A DNA stretch of 62,980 nt, taken from NCBI RefSeq assembly GCF_945915485.1, contig NZ_CAMEFJ010000007.1, positions 1-62,980 on the forward strand, given 5' to 3'. This document shows, one piece after another, positions 44,839 to 52,808 of this stretch (position 1 is its first letter; each line of letters opens with the position of its first letter). The position numbers and the translations under genes are program-made. A model generated the notes under the pieces. The model saw only the letters and a list, made by a program, of their open reading frames with translations. It had not been told where the DNA came from and did not search any database. Source of the DNA: an uncultured Agrococcus sp. Its GTDB lineage: Bacteria > Actinomycetota > Actinomycetes > Actinomycetales > Microbacteriaceae.

Positions 44839-45507
44839 ATGATGCTCACCAGTGAAGCGCTGTTCCTGTTACTGACCACGGATGCGGGGAAGCACGAGCC
44901 CTGGATCTCTTATCGCAAGGAAGCCCTGCGCGGTGGCCTCCTCGCCGATCTCGTCGTGGCGAACCTCGTCGAATTCGCGCACGAGAAAGACCCGCACGTG
45001 ACTCTCCTCACGGGCGCCACGGAAGCCGAGCATCCCGTGCTCCGCTACGGCGTGCAGGCCCTGGGTGAGAACGAGCCGGATCGCGCGTCCAATCTCGTGC
45101 AGTCGGGCTGGTTCGACCCCGAGGAGACGATAGCGATGGTGCTCGCGGATCAGGGCATCATTACCGTCGAAACGAAGAAGTTCCTGTTCTTCAGTTCTGA
45201 ACAGTACCCGATGTGCGATCCGGAGCCCGAACGGCGGTTGCGCTCCACGCTCGCGGAAGTGCTCGCCGACACGAGATCGCCTACCGCGCAGGACGTCATC
45301 ATTCTCGCCATCCTGCAGGAGATGTCTGCGGTCAGGACGATTCTCAAGCGGGAGACCGAAGGGTTCGGTCCGTTCAAGCTGAATAAACGGCTCGATGAGA
45401 TTCGGCAGCGGGAACTCGACGACGACACCGTGACCGACGCGGTTCGGGAGGCGATTCAGACGATGGCCGCCATCATGACCTCGGTCGTCATCACCCCTAT
45501 GCACTGA
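44839..45507 (+). CDS. GPP34 (GOLPH3-like) domain protein
   Basis: A 222-residue protein related to the eukaryotic Golgi phosphoprotein 3 fold. MLTSEALFLLLTTDAGK, LRGGLLADLVVANLVEF, IKLN-type segment FGPFKLNKRLDEIRQR and DAVREAIQTMAAIMTSVVI fit the family. Bacterial members are common in actinobacteria and may bind phosphoinositide-like lipids or membranes; role unknown. ATG 44839 follows GAGGAGGTGCG. Confidence 0.85.
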   Translation: MMLTSEALFLLLTTDAGKHEPWISYRKEALRGGLLADLVVANLVEFAHEKDPHVTLLTGATEAEHPVLRYGVQALGENEPDRASNLVQSGWFDPEETIAMVLADQGIITVETKKFLFFSSEQYPMCDPEPERRLRSTLAEVLADTRSPTAQDVIILAILQEMSAVRTILKRETEGFGPFKLNKRLDEIRQRELDDDTVTDAVREAIQTMAAIMTSVVITPMH

Positions 45508-45528
45508 CCCTCAGGGGCGTGTCCGAGT

Positions 45529-46515
45529 TCACGATATGCATCCAGCCAGCAACGCCGCGAGATACGGCCAGTGGATGCCGGCAATCGCGGCGGCGAGGCT
45601 CAGCGCGTAAGCGGCGACGCCGGTCGCGAGGAGCGTGCTGTTCCTCGGCGGTGGACGCCCGACGAGCTGGCGAACACGTTCGGAACCGGATCCCGCGACC
45701 GACGCGTGAAGCACGGCGGAGTTCGAGCGCAGAGTGGGGGATGGGCTGCCCAGCTTGAGCAGCGCTCCGGCGAGTGCCGGAGATCCCGCGTCGCGTTTCG
45801 CCTCCTGATCGGCGGCGATCTCGAGGTAGAGCGGGATGGCATCGCGGATCGCGGCGATCAGCGGAACCCAGGTGAAGAATCGGGTTGCGCCGAACAGCAG
45901 CGTGAGAACAAGGTGGTGATGCTGTTGCACGTGCGCCCGCTCATGCCCCAGTACCGCTCGTAGCTCGTCACGACTCAGGCGATCGCACGCGCCGCTGGAT
46001 ACGACAACGCCTCCTCGGCGGCGTGGGAGCGCGTACGCGTAAGGGATTTCGTCGGGCACGACCCGTACGGAATGACCGAACAGGATCTTCTGTTCTGCCT
46101 GCTCCCCTAGCCCTGCAGCGGAACTGAGTCGAGATGTTCGCACTAGTGCGAACTCCATTGCCATACCCACGAGCACGGCCGCCGCACCCAGCGCTGGGAA
46201 AGCGAGTGGAAGAATGGCCGGGATCCCGAGCGACACTGCGCTGTCGCCGAACGGTGTCGCCGCACTCAAACATTGGCCGCAGACATCCGCAGCCGGTTGC
46301 GGAAGCCACGATGGGCCGGTACTGATCCACGCGATGACGGGCCCGAGGGTGAAGAGTGTTGTCATCCACGCAAGAGCGCCGGCTGCCAGGGCGAAGACGG
46401 CGGTTCTGGGAATCGTCGCTAGTGCCGGCGCGGCGCGCCGCAGCAGTCCTGGCCCCCAGGTCGCGGCGACGAAGAGGATGCTCGCGAGCAGCAGTGTCAG
46501 CCCGGCCGCAGACAT
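45529..46515 (-). CDS. M56 family membrane metallopeptidase (BlaR1/MecR1-like sensor)
   Basis: A 328-residue membrane protein with three or four membrane segments in the first half and the zinc motif LGHERAHVQQHH (HExxH) near residue 217. LEIAADQEAKRDAG near 258 supplies the third ligand. Unlike BlaR1 it lacks a large C-terminal penicillin-binding sensor domain. It lies two bases after the BlaI-type gene and probably cleaves that repressor when the membrane domain senses a signal. Confidence 0.9.
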   Translation of the reverse strand: MSAAGLTLLLASILFVAATWGPGLLRRAAPALATIPRTAVFALAAGALAWMTTLFTLGPVIAWISTGPSWLPQPAADVCGQCLSAATPFGDSAVSLGIPAILPLAFPALGAAAVLVGMAMEFALVRTSRLSSAAGLGEQAEQKILFGHSVRVVPDEIPYAYALPRRRGGVVVSSGACDRLSRDELRAVLGHERAHVQQHHHLVLTLLFGATRFFTWVPLIAAIRDAIPLYLEIAADQEAKRDAGSPALAGALLKLGSPSPTLRSNSAVLHASVAGSGSERVRQLVGRPPPRNSTLLATGVAAYALSLAAAIAGIHWPYLAALLAGCIS

Positions 46516-46517
46516 CG

Positions 46518-46910
46518 TTACTTGCCTTCGTCGAGCAGGAAGCCTCGCAGCAACTGCTGATCGGCCTCGGACATGCCTTCCACGAAGTGCAGCATTGAGG
46601 TCTTTCGGTTGCCGCTGGCATCGAGTGCTTGTCTCATCGCACGTGCGGCGTGCTCCTCGCGGCTCACACAAGCGCCGTACAGGGTGGAGTGGCCGTCTTT
46701 TCCTGTGCACACGAGTTCCTTCTTGCGCAGATTGCCCAGGACAGTAGCGATGGTCGTGTAGGCCGGTTCTCCGGGGAGGCGGTTGATGATTTCCCGCACC
46801 GTCATGGGTTCACCGCTCCAGAGGAGATCCATGACCTGCAACTCGAGAGCGCCGAGGCGAACTGGTTTGCTCTCCGTTTCGTCATGCGAGTGCCTCACTA
46901 CGGCTGTCAT
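46518..46910 (-). CDS. BlaI/MecI/CopY family repressor
   Basis: A 130-residue winged-helix repressor. LGALELQVMDLLWSGEPMTVREIINRL and PAYTTIATVLGNLRKKELVCTGKDGHSTLY (about 18-75) are the DNA-binding domain. The C-terminal half is the dimerisation region, where M56 proteases cut in known systems. It overlaps the upstream membrane gene by four bases, and twin dyads precede the operon. Confidence 0.93.
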   Translation of the reverse strand: MTAVVRHSHDETESKPVRLGALELQVMDLLWSGEPMTVREIINRLPGEPAYTTIATVLGNLRKKELVCTGKDGHSTLYGACVSREEHAARAMRQALDASGNRKTSMLHFVEGMSEADQQLLRGFLLDEGK

Positions 46911-47494
46911 GATGTGGACTCTATCGCTGAAGCTCGCGCTTTACGACTCTGAGCGGGGACGGAACAGGCCACCTGCCCTTTGAGGCGCCACGCGAGTGCG
47001 ACGTAGGTCAGGAGCAGAGCTGCTGCAGCCAGCCAGGGTTGCACGGGAGCGAACCAGGTGATCGCTCCCGAGTATCCCAGCGCGAGCAGGGCGATTTTGT
47101 TGCAGACGGGGCAGCCGACCGCGAACCAGGTGAGAAGACCTCCCGCGATTCCCATGCGCGCACTGCGTCGGGCAACGGGGCTCTCCGCATCCGCGGCTGC
47201 TCGACCTTCTTCGCTCTTCGCTGGACCACTGTCACGGGGGCGTACGTAGGTTGCTGTTAATAGCCCGGCGCCGACGGAAGTGAGAACCCACACGGGATAG
47301 TTCCACCAGACCGTCTCGATGTCTCGTGCGAACAGCGGATTCGGGATCAGTACGGTAGCGATACCGACGAGCAGGGCGAATCCCAGGGCTACGGCGGCGG
47401 TGATCCCGAATTGCCGCGGCCCCCACGCGCGAAGTGCACGCGCTGAAAGCAGCAGGTTCGAGCCGGTTCGTCGAAGGATGCGTCGCGGGTTCAT
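46907..47494 (-). CDS. Membrane protein with GCPVC motif, first gene of the BlaI operon
   Basis: About 195 residues from ATG 47494, which follows GGAGAGG; ATG 47506 is possible. Four or five membrane segments. The motif TWFAVGCPVCNKIALLALG near 125 places a CxxC pair in or at the membrane, reminiscent of thiol carriers or metal-binding membrane proteins. It is co-transcribed with a repressor and sensor protease and divergent from a thiol-redox operon, so a redox role is plausible. Confidence 0.82.
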   Translation of the reverse strand: MNPRRILRRTGSNLLLSARALRAWGPRQFGITAAVALGFALLVGIATVLIPNPLFARDIETVWWNYPVWVLTSVGAGLLTATYVRPRDSGPAKSEEGRAAADAESPVARRSARMGIAGGLLTWFAVGCPVCNKIALLALGYSGAITWFAPVQPWLAAAALLLTYVALAWRLKGQVACSVPAQSRKARASAIESTS

Positions 47495-47511
47495 CGGCCT
47501 CTCCATTGTGT

Positions 47512-47543
47512 ACTATGTTGCATAGTTAACTATCCAGCATAGT
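47512..47543. promoter_or_regulatory. Twin BlaI-type operators in the redox intergenic region
   Basis: ACTATGTTGCATAGT (47512-47526) and ACTATCCAGCATAGT (47529-47543) are two 15-base dyads of form ACTAT-N5-ATAGT, 17 bases apart. On the minus strand TTGACT (47541-47546) and TATGCA (47519-47524) make a promoter with 16-base spacing. On the plus strand TTGCAT (47518-47523) and TAGTCA (47540-47545) do the same. Both promoters are covered by both operators, so one repressor can silence both arms. Confidence 0.82.
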
Positions 47544-47591
47544 CAATCGAAGCGCAAGGCCAGCCGAGAGGGGGAGCGCGTCCCACCGCGC

Positions 47592-47978
47592 GTGACCAGA
47601 ATGCAGACGATCGAAGTCACCAACGAGAATCTCGAAACGACAATCAACGCAGGAGGCATCGTCCTGCTCGACTTCTGGGCGGCGTGGTGCGGACCGTGCC
47701 GCGCTTTCGCTCCCGTGTTCGAGCGAGCTGCCGAATCGCACACGGATATTGTGTTCGGCAAGATCGACACGGAAGCCCAGCAAGAACTCGCTGCCGGCTT
47801 CGGGATCACTTCGATCCCTACCCTCATGGCTTTCCGCGACGGTATCGGCGTCTTCTCTCAGCCGGGGGCGCTCCCTGAGACCGGGCTCGAACAGCTCATC
47901 GACGCGGTCCGGCAGCTCGACATGAACGAGGTCCGGAAGCAGATGGAATCGCAGAGTGCGGAGAGTTCAGGAGTATGA
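47592..47978 (+). CDS. Thioredoxin
   Basis: A 128-residue thioredoxin with the active site FWAAWCGPCRAF near residue 37 and the cis-proline region GITSIPTLMAF near 78. It has no signal peptide, so it is cytosolic. A C-terminal extension of about 20 residues follows the fold. GTG 47592 is used; ATG 47601 is equally possible and neither has a strong ribosome site. It overlaps the next gene by four bases and probably feeds electrons to the CcdA-like protein. Confidence 0.92.
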   Translation: MTRMQTIEVTNENLETTINAGGIVLLDFWAAWCGPCRAFAPVFERAAESHTDIVFGKIDTEAQQELAAGFGITSIPTLMAFRDGIGVFSQPGALPETGLEQLIDAVRQLDMNEVRKQMESQSAESSGV

Positions 47979-48727
47979 CGAGACAGAATGCCAGGGCCTC
48001 CCGTACGCGGAGGAGCACGCGTCTTCCCGGCTGGTTGCTGCCTTCCGTAATAGGTGTGCTCGCGGCAACGCTGATCGTGGCTTCGTTCGTGCTGAGCGGG
48101 GACGGAACAGACAGTGCGCAGCCGGAGGAACATGCCCCCGATCAGCCGGGTCCGACCGAGGTGCAGCAACCCGAATCCGATTTGACGGTCTTCGAGACGC
48201 GTTCAGAAGCCGACATATTCGCAGTGGGCCCCGTGGACGCGGACGTTGCTATGGTCGTCTTCTCCGACTTCCAATGCCCGTATTGCGCACGGTGGCATCA
48301 GGACACACTGCCGACGATGATGCAGTACGTCGACGAAGGGAAGCTGCGTATAGAATTCCGTGACCTCGCCATATTCGGTGACGAATCGGAGTATGCGGTG
48401 CAGGCGATATTCGCGGCCGCGCAGCAAGACGCACTAATGGAGTACCAGCACGCACTGTTTCCGAACGGAGAAACGCGACAAGAGTCAGATCTGAGCTTTG
48501 AGGCACTTATCGCGCTTGCCGGTGAACTCGGCCTTGACGAGCAGCAATTCGCGAGCGATCTGGAATCGGAAACGGCACGGGACGTTGTAGACGAACACGG
48601 GGCCTTCGCCGCGAGCCTCGGCGTGTATTCAACCCCCGCATTCATCATCGGCGGCGAGCCGGTGCTCGGCGCGCAGCCCACCGATGTGTTCGTCGACGCG
48701 GTGGAGCAGGCCCTCCAGGCTGCTTAG
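47975..48727 (+). CDS. Membrane-anchored DsbA-like thiol oxidoreductase
   Basis: A 250-residue protein with one N-terminal membrane segment (LLPSVIGVLAATLIVASFVL, about 21-41), a Pro/Glu-rich linker and a DsbA/thioredoxin-4 domain. The active site is FSDFQCPYCARWH near 98, with cis-proline YSTPAFIIGG near 218. It probably acts outside the membrane in disulfide formation or reduction. ATG 47975 overlaps the thioredoxin stop. Confidence 0.92.
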   Translation: MTRQNARASRTRRSTRLPGWLLPSVIGVLAATLIVASFVLSGDGTDSAQPEEHAPDQPGPTEVQQPESDLTVFETRSEADIFAVGPVDADVAMVVFSDFQCPYCARWHQDTLPTMMQYVDEGKLRIEFRDLAIFGDESEYAVQAIFAAAQQDALMEYQHALFPNGETRQESDLSFEALIALAGELGLDEQQFASDLESETARDVVDEHGAFAASLGVYSTPAFIIGGEPVLGAQPTDVFVDAVEQALQAA

Positions 48728-48731
48728 CTCA

Positions 48732-49559
48732 ATGGAAATCGGTCTGTTCAGTGCATTCATCGGAGGCGCGCTCGCGCTGCTGAGTCCTTGTGCGGCGCTG
48801 CTCCTGCCCGCGTTCTTTGCGGCGTCGATAGGCAAGGGGTCCCGGCTTATCCTGCACGGAGGCGTGTTCTTCGTCGGTACGTTGTTGATACTCGTGCCGC
48901 TGGGTCTCGGCGTCGGGGCCGTAGGAGCCTTGTTCACGCAGTTCAGAGGCTGGCTCATCGTCGGCACCGCAGTCATTCTCGTCGGGCTCGGAACACTTCA
49001 GCTGTTCGGGCTCGGGTTCGATCCGTCGAAGGCGCTCCCGGGAGGCGCCTCGATGCAGGAGCGCGCATCCGCGAGCAAGGGTTTGGTGAAAACGCTGCTG
49101 CTCGGAGCCTCGGGCGGCGTGGCCGGGTTCTGCGTCGGGCCCATCCTCGGTGCCGTGCTCACGTTTGCCGCGACGAGCGGCAACGCTTTTACGGGCGCAT
49201 TGGTCATGACCGTCTACGGAGCGGGAATGGTTGTCCCGCTCGTGGCGATCGCAATCGGATGGAACCGCTTGGGCGCCAGGGGCCGCCGTATGCTTCGGGG
49301 CCGAACTTTTCGTGCTCTCGGCCGAGAGTGGCACACGACTTCGGTTATCACCGGCCTCCTCCTGATCGTCGTCGGCGTAGTGTTCTGGCTCACGAACGGT
49401 TTCATCGCTGTGCCTCAGCTTGTTCCGTCGGATGTGCAGGTGTGGCTGCAGAACGGCGCTTCCATGCTGGCTAATCCTGTTGTAGATGCCGTTGTGATAT
49501 TGGCACTCGCCTCGCTTGCTGTCGCTGCCTGGTATGTCGTGAGGCGGCGGCGCCAGTGA
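48732..49559 (+). CDS. CcdA-like transmembrane electron carrier
   Basis: A 275-residue membrane protein of the DsbD-gamma/CcdA family. Conserved cysteines lie in ALLSPCAALLLPAF near 20 and GVAGFCVGPILGAVL near 132, each followed by a family proline. Seven or more membrane segments. The family moves electrons from cytosolic thioredoxin to extracytoplasmic thiol proteins, which fits both neighbours. ATG 48732 is five bases after the previous stop and the end overlaps the next gene. Confidence 0.91.
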   Translation: MEIGLFSAFIGGALALLSPCAALLLPAFFAASIGKGSRLILHGGVFFVGTLLILVPLGLGVGAVGALFTQFRGWLIVGTAVILVGLGTLQLFGLGFDPSKALPGGASMQERASASKGLVKTLLLGASGGVAGFCVGPILGAVLTFAATSGNAFTGALVMTVYGAGMVVPLVAIAIGWNRLGARGRRMLRGRTFRALGREWHTTSVITGLLLIVVGVVFWLTNGFIAVPQLVPSDVQVWLQNGASMLANPVVDAVVILALASLAVAAWYVVRRRRQ

Positions 49560-50704
49560 GACGAGCCATTGCTGGTGCCGCACTGTGTCTTATGCTCGTG
49601 GGATGCACGAGCGACGACGTCTCGACTGCGGAGCCCGTCTCGGTTGCTTCGCCTCTGTCGCAGACGGATACGAGCGCGCTACTCCTGCCAACACCCTATG
49701 AGGATCGAGAATTCGTAACACCCGGGTGGAGTCTCGAGCCCCTCCACGCCGATGGCGTGTACTTGGCCGCAACTCCGGGTGAAGCGGCGCTGGAATTCAC
49801 CGCCGTCGACGAGTTCGGTGAGGTGCTCTGGACGGCCGAGCGTCCGCTCAGCTGTTCTGGATTTACTCTCACCGTCGATGCCGAGGGGCGGAGTCTCGCC
49901 ATTCTCACGGATCTCACGTCCTCTTCCACTGCCGTGGCGCAGACCACGGCAAGTGCCTACGACCTGCATACGGGTGAGCGCGTTTGGGGGCCAGTGGACG
50001 TGCCCGGTCCGTACCGCGGCCCAGGAGCGGTGTTCGCGTACGCGCCGAAGAGCGTGATGGGAGAGAGCGGCCCGAGGCTCGCGTTGGATCCCACAACCGG
50101 AGAAACGGCGTACGACGAGGAAACCGGGCGGGCAACCGTGGTAGGCGAATACAGCGGCACGTTGCTTGTCGCCGAAGACCGCGAGTTGATTGCGACCGAT
50201 GCGAATGGGGAGGAGTTGTGGCGTAGCGAAGGCGCAGAACGCTGGGTTCCGAGTGTGCCCGGTACGTACGAGCACGCGCGACTGGATGGCCGGTACGCCC
50301 TCGTGGCCACAGCATCCGGAGGTGCGTCGCTCATTGAGCTCGCAACGGGCGAGATCAAGGGCGAGGGCCTGCGGGATGCAGCGTTCGACATTGCGTCCGG
50401 CACTTTGGTGATGCACGGAGGCTCCGGTCTCACCGCGGTAGATGCCGATGGCAATGAACTCTGGCAGATGACAGTGGGAGAAGACGTCGAAATTGCAGGC
50501 CTTGGCGACGTCTTCCTGTACCTGCTCGAAGGTGGCTCGCTTCGAGTGCACAACGTGATTACGGGAGCGCATGCGCAAGCCTACCCGGAAGGTGATGGTC
50601 GCATCGTGTACCCCGTCGCTGTCACCGACAGCGGTGCCGCGCTACTGCTTGACGGGGGAGCGTACCTTCTGGCTACGGCGCCGCGTGGCATCGGCTCGCC
50701 TTGA
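49556..50704 (+). CDS. Lipoprotein with beta-propeller (PQQ-like) repeats
   Basis: A 382-residue lipoprotein. Signal GAALCLMLVGC gives the lipobox LVGC (Cys near 17). The rest shows PQQ/WD-like blades (DEFGEVLWTAERPL, DLHTGERVWGPVDV, ATDANGEELWRSEG, DADGNELWQMTVG), each with a GE-W motif, predicting a beta-propeller. GTG 49556 overlaps the CcdA stop. It may be the extracellular target, sensor or scaffold of the redox operon. Only a few cysteines are present. Confidence 0.82.
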   Translation: MRRAIAGAALCLMLVGCTSDDVSTAEPVSVASPLSQTDTSALLLPTPYEDREFVTPGWSLEPLHADGVYLAATPGEAALEFTAVDEFGEVLWTAERPLSCSGFTLTVDAEGRSLAILTDLTSSSTAVAQTTASAYDLHTGERVWGPVDVPGPYRGPGAVFAYAPKSVMGESGPRLALDPTTGETAYDEETGRATVVGEYSGTLLVAEDRELIATDANGEELWRSEGAERWVPSVPGTYEHARLDGRYALVATASGGASLIELATGEIKGEGLRDAAFDIASGTLVMHGGSGLTAVDADGNELWQMTVGEDVEIAGLGDVFLYLLEGGSLRVHNVITGAHAQAYPEGDGRIVYPVAVTDSGAALLLDGGAYLLATAPRGIGSP

Positions 50705-50728
50705 GGTGCATATCGATCACGTCACGAA

Positions 50729-50744
50729 CTGTGCAAGTGCACAG
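50729..50744. promoter_or_regulatory. Dyad upstream of the MHS transporter
   Basis: CTGTGCA-AG-TGCACAG is a perfect inverted repeat with 7-base arms. It lies between the lipoprotein stop and the transporter start, about 180 bases before the latter. It could be an operator for the transporter or a weak terminator stem. No T run follows, which favours the operator. Confidence 0.5.
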
Positions 50745-50923
50745 ATTTCGGTGGAGAAGCGTCGCCACTTTGCGAGGTTCAGTAGCGCCGGGCTGAATAT
50801 GCCGTGAAGATGGAGCCGATCCTCACACTTCACGGACGAAGCTGCCGGATGCGGCTCAGTGAGCGAAACGCTTGCTAGTCGACGGTGGTGCAGCACGTGA
50901 ACCATGCACCTGATTGGAGCACC

Positions 50924-52231
50924 ATGGTCGACGTCGCCCAAACCGAGAACGCCAAGAAGAAACCGCAAATGGTGCGCACCGCCGTCGTTGTCGGCACCGC
51001 ACTCGAGCATTACGACTTCTTCATCTACGGCACCGCTGCTGCGCTCGTGTTCAACCAGCAGTACTTCGCAAGCGAAGATCCGCTCGTGTCGTCTCTTGCG
51101 GCCTTCGCGACTTTCGCGGTCGGGTTTATCGCCCGTCCGCTCGGCGCCGTGTTCTTCGGGCATCTGGGCGACACGATCGGTCGTCGCAACACGCTGATCA
51201 TCACGCTGGTCGTGATCGGCATCTCCACCGGTCTCATCGGTATCGTGCCGACGTTCGCTGCGATCGGCATATGGGCGCCCATCGCGCTCGTCGTACTGCG
51301 GTTCCTGCAGGGGCTCTCGTTCGGTGGTGAGTGGGCAGGTGCCGTCACGCTGGCAACCGAGCACGCGCCACCCGGTAAGAAGGGGCTGTACGCCAGCCTC
51401 CCGCAACTCGGGTCGCCGATCGGCAACATCACGAGTTCCGGTGCCTTCCTCCTCCTCGCGTTCATGCCCGCCGAAACGTTCGATGCGTGGGGATGGCGCA
51501 TCCCGTTCCTGCTTGCGTTCCCGCTTCTCGGTGTAGCGCTGTGGGTGCGCACGCTCGTCGACGAGTCGCCCGAGTTCAAGAAGGTCGCGGCGAAGGACCA
51601 GGTGAAGAAGGTTCCTGCCCTGGAGGTGCTCAAGCATTCTCCTGGCCGCATGATGACTGCAGCGGCTCTCGCCCTGGTCACGATCGGCGGTTTCTTCCTC
51701 GTCACGACCTTCGCCATCTCGTACGGCACGAACACGGTCGGGCTGCCCTCGAACGTGATGCTCACCGCGACCATGTCAGCAGCGATTCTGCAGATAGTGA
51801 CGGTACTCGTTACGGGATACTTCTCCGACTCGGTCAACCCGGTGAAACTTGCCGTGTGGGGATGCATAATCTCACTGGTCGTGTCGTTCCCCGGCTTCTA
51901 CATGCTCTCAACGGGCATCGAGTGGCTTGCGGTCTTCGCGGTCATTCTCATGGTGCAGCCGATGGCCGTTACCTATGCGGTGACCGGCGTGATCCTGCCC
52001 CGACTGTTCACCGCCGACATCCGATACTCGGGCGTTGCCCTCGGTTTCAACATCGCGGGCATGATCGGTGGCTTCGTGCCCATGATCGCAACCTCGCTGC
52101 TCATCGCTTTCGATTCCAGCTGGCTGCCCATCGGTGGCTTCCTCTTCCTCATCAGCGCGATCTCACTCGCGGGAGCACTGATCTCCGGTGTACTGGTGAA
52201 GACGACGAAGAAGCTCGACGAGATCGTCTAG
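50924..52231 (+). CDS. MHS-family major facilitator (metabolite:H+ symporter)
   Basis: About 435 residues from ATG 50924, which follows GGAGCACC; an upstream in-frame start at 50885 is less likely. Twelve membrane segments. ALEHYDFFIYGTAAALVF, FFGHLGDTIGRRNTLI and LRFLQGLSFGGEWAGAVTLATEHAP are the signatures of the MHS family (shikimate, alpha-ketoglutarate and proline/betaine carriers). It is probably the uptake arm of the nearby SDR and amidohydrolase genes. Confidence 0.93.
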   Translation: MVDVAQTENAKKKPQMVRTAVVVGTALEHYDFFIYGTAAALVFNQQYFASEDPLVSSLAAFATFAVGFIARPLGAVFFGHLGDTIGRRNTLIITLVVIGISTGLIGIVPTFAAIGIWAPIALVVLRFLQGLSFGGEWAGAVTLATEHAPPGKKGLYASLPQLGSPIGNITSSGAFLLLAFMPAETFDAWGWRIPFLLAFPLLGVALWVRTLVDESPEFKKVAAKDQVKKVPALEVLKHSPGRMMTAAALALVTIGGFFLVTTFAISYGTNTVGLPSNVMLTATMSAAILQIVTVLVTGYFSDSVNPVKLAVWGCIISLVVSFPGFYMLSTGIEWLAVFAVILMVQPMAVTYAVTGVILPRLFTADIRYSGVALGFNIAGMIGGFVPMIATSLLIAFDSSWLPIGGFLFLISAISLAGALISGVLVKTTKKLDEIV

Positions 52232-52370
52232 CGACCGTGATTCGAGCGGCGGTCGGGCGAGAGTTCGACCGTCGCTCTTGTCGTCGAATCCACGTTCAAC
52301 ACTGACCGTTTGTCCACGACCTCCCTGGCTCTTCTGCGAGGCGATTGCCGATTTCGCGCACACCGCCAAC

Positions 52371-52513
52371 GTGAAAACGCTTCTCGATGACATTCGCGGG
52401 CTCGGTGGTGCTGCGACACGAACTGCTCTGCGCGACATGGGACACAGCAAAAGATTGTTGAAGCGCGCGGTGGATGACGGGTCGTTTGTCGCCGTCACCC
52501 GCACCCGGATGGC
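52371..52513 (+). pseudogene. N-terminal relic of a DUF559-family gene
   Basis: About 48 codons from GTG 52371 (DIRGLGGAATRTALRDMGHS, then KRLLKRAVDDGSFVAVTRTR) match the N-terminus of the gene at 61832 (DIRTFGGAATRTSLRNIGHS, then KRSLKLAVDAGELVRVTRSW) almost residue by residue. Similarity stops near 52513, and the endonuclease-like C-terminal domain is absent. It is therefore a truncated paralog. Confidence 0.75.
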
Positions 52514-52534
52514 GTTCACCCCCGCATGCCGAAA

Positions 52535-52606
52535 TCAACTTCTCGGTCGCTGGGCGACGACACGCCGTGAGGCAGCCTTCCCATCGCCAGGCGACCGAGA
52601 AGTTGA
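52535..52606. terminator. Long hairpin near the end of the MHS gene
   Basis: TCAACTTCTCGGTCGC (52535-52550) is exactly inverted at 52591-52606. Pairing continues inward with two mismatches to about 25 bases per arm, leaving a loop of about 22 bases. It lies between the rightward MHS gene and leftward SDR gene and could end both. Confidence 0.5.
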
Positions 52607-52808
52607 CGCGCCGCACGTGGATGGGCAAGCGCCGGGGCGCATGAACTTCTTCGAGGCGGCGCGCCCAACTGCTGGGAAATCGTGTCTTGGGCCCGAAACG
52701 CTGGCAAACGACCAGAGTTTCGGAACAAGCCAGCGATTCGGGACACGAAGCCGCAACGGGGCGGGGATTGTCCGAAGCTGGATGGCCGGTTCGGCGGGAT
52801 GCGGGGGC

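Larger units (their letters stand above)
52232..52808. other. Gene-poor stretch with a gene relic and hairpin
   Basis: No intact gene. It holds a truncated DUF559-family start (52371-52513) and a 72-base hairpin (52535-52606). Bases 52607-52808 show nothing recognisable. A very long open frame (52278-53765) crosses it but reads antisense through the SDR gene and is not coding. Confidence 0.6.
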
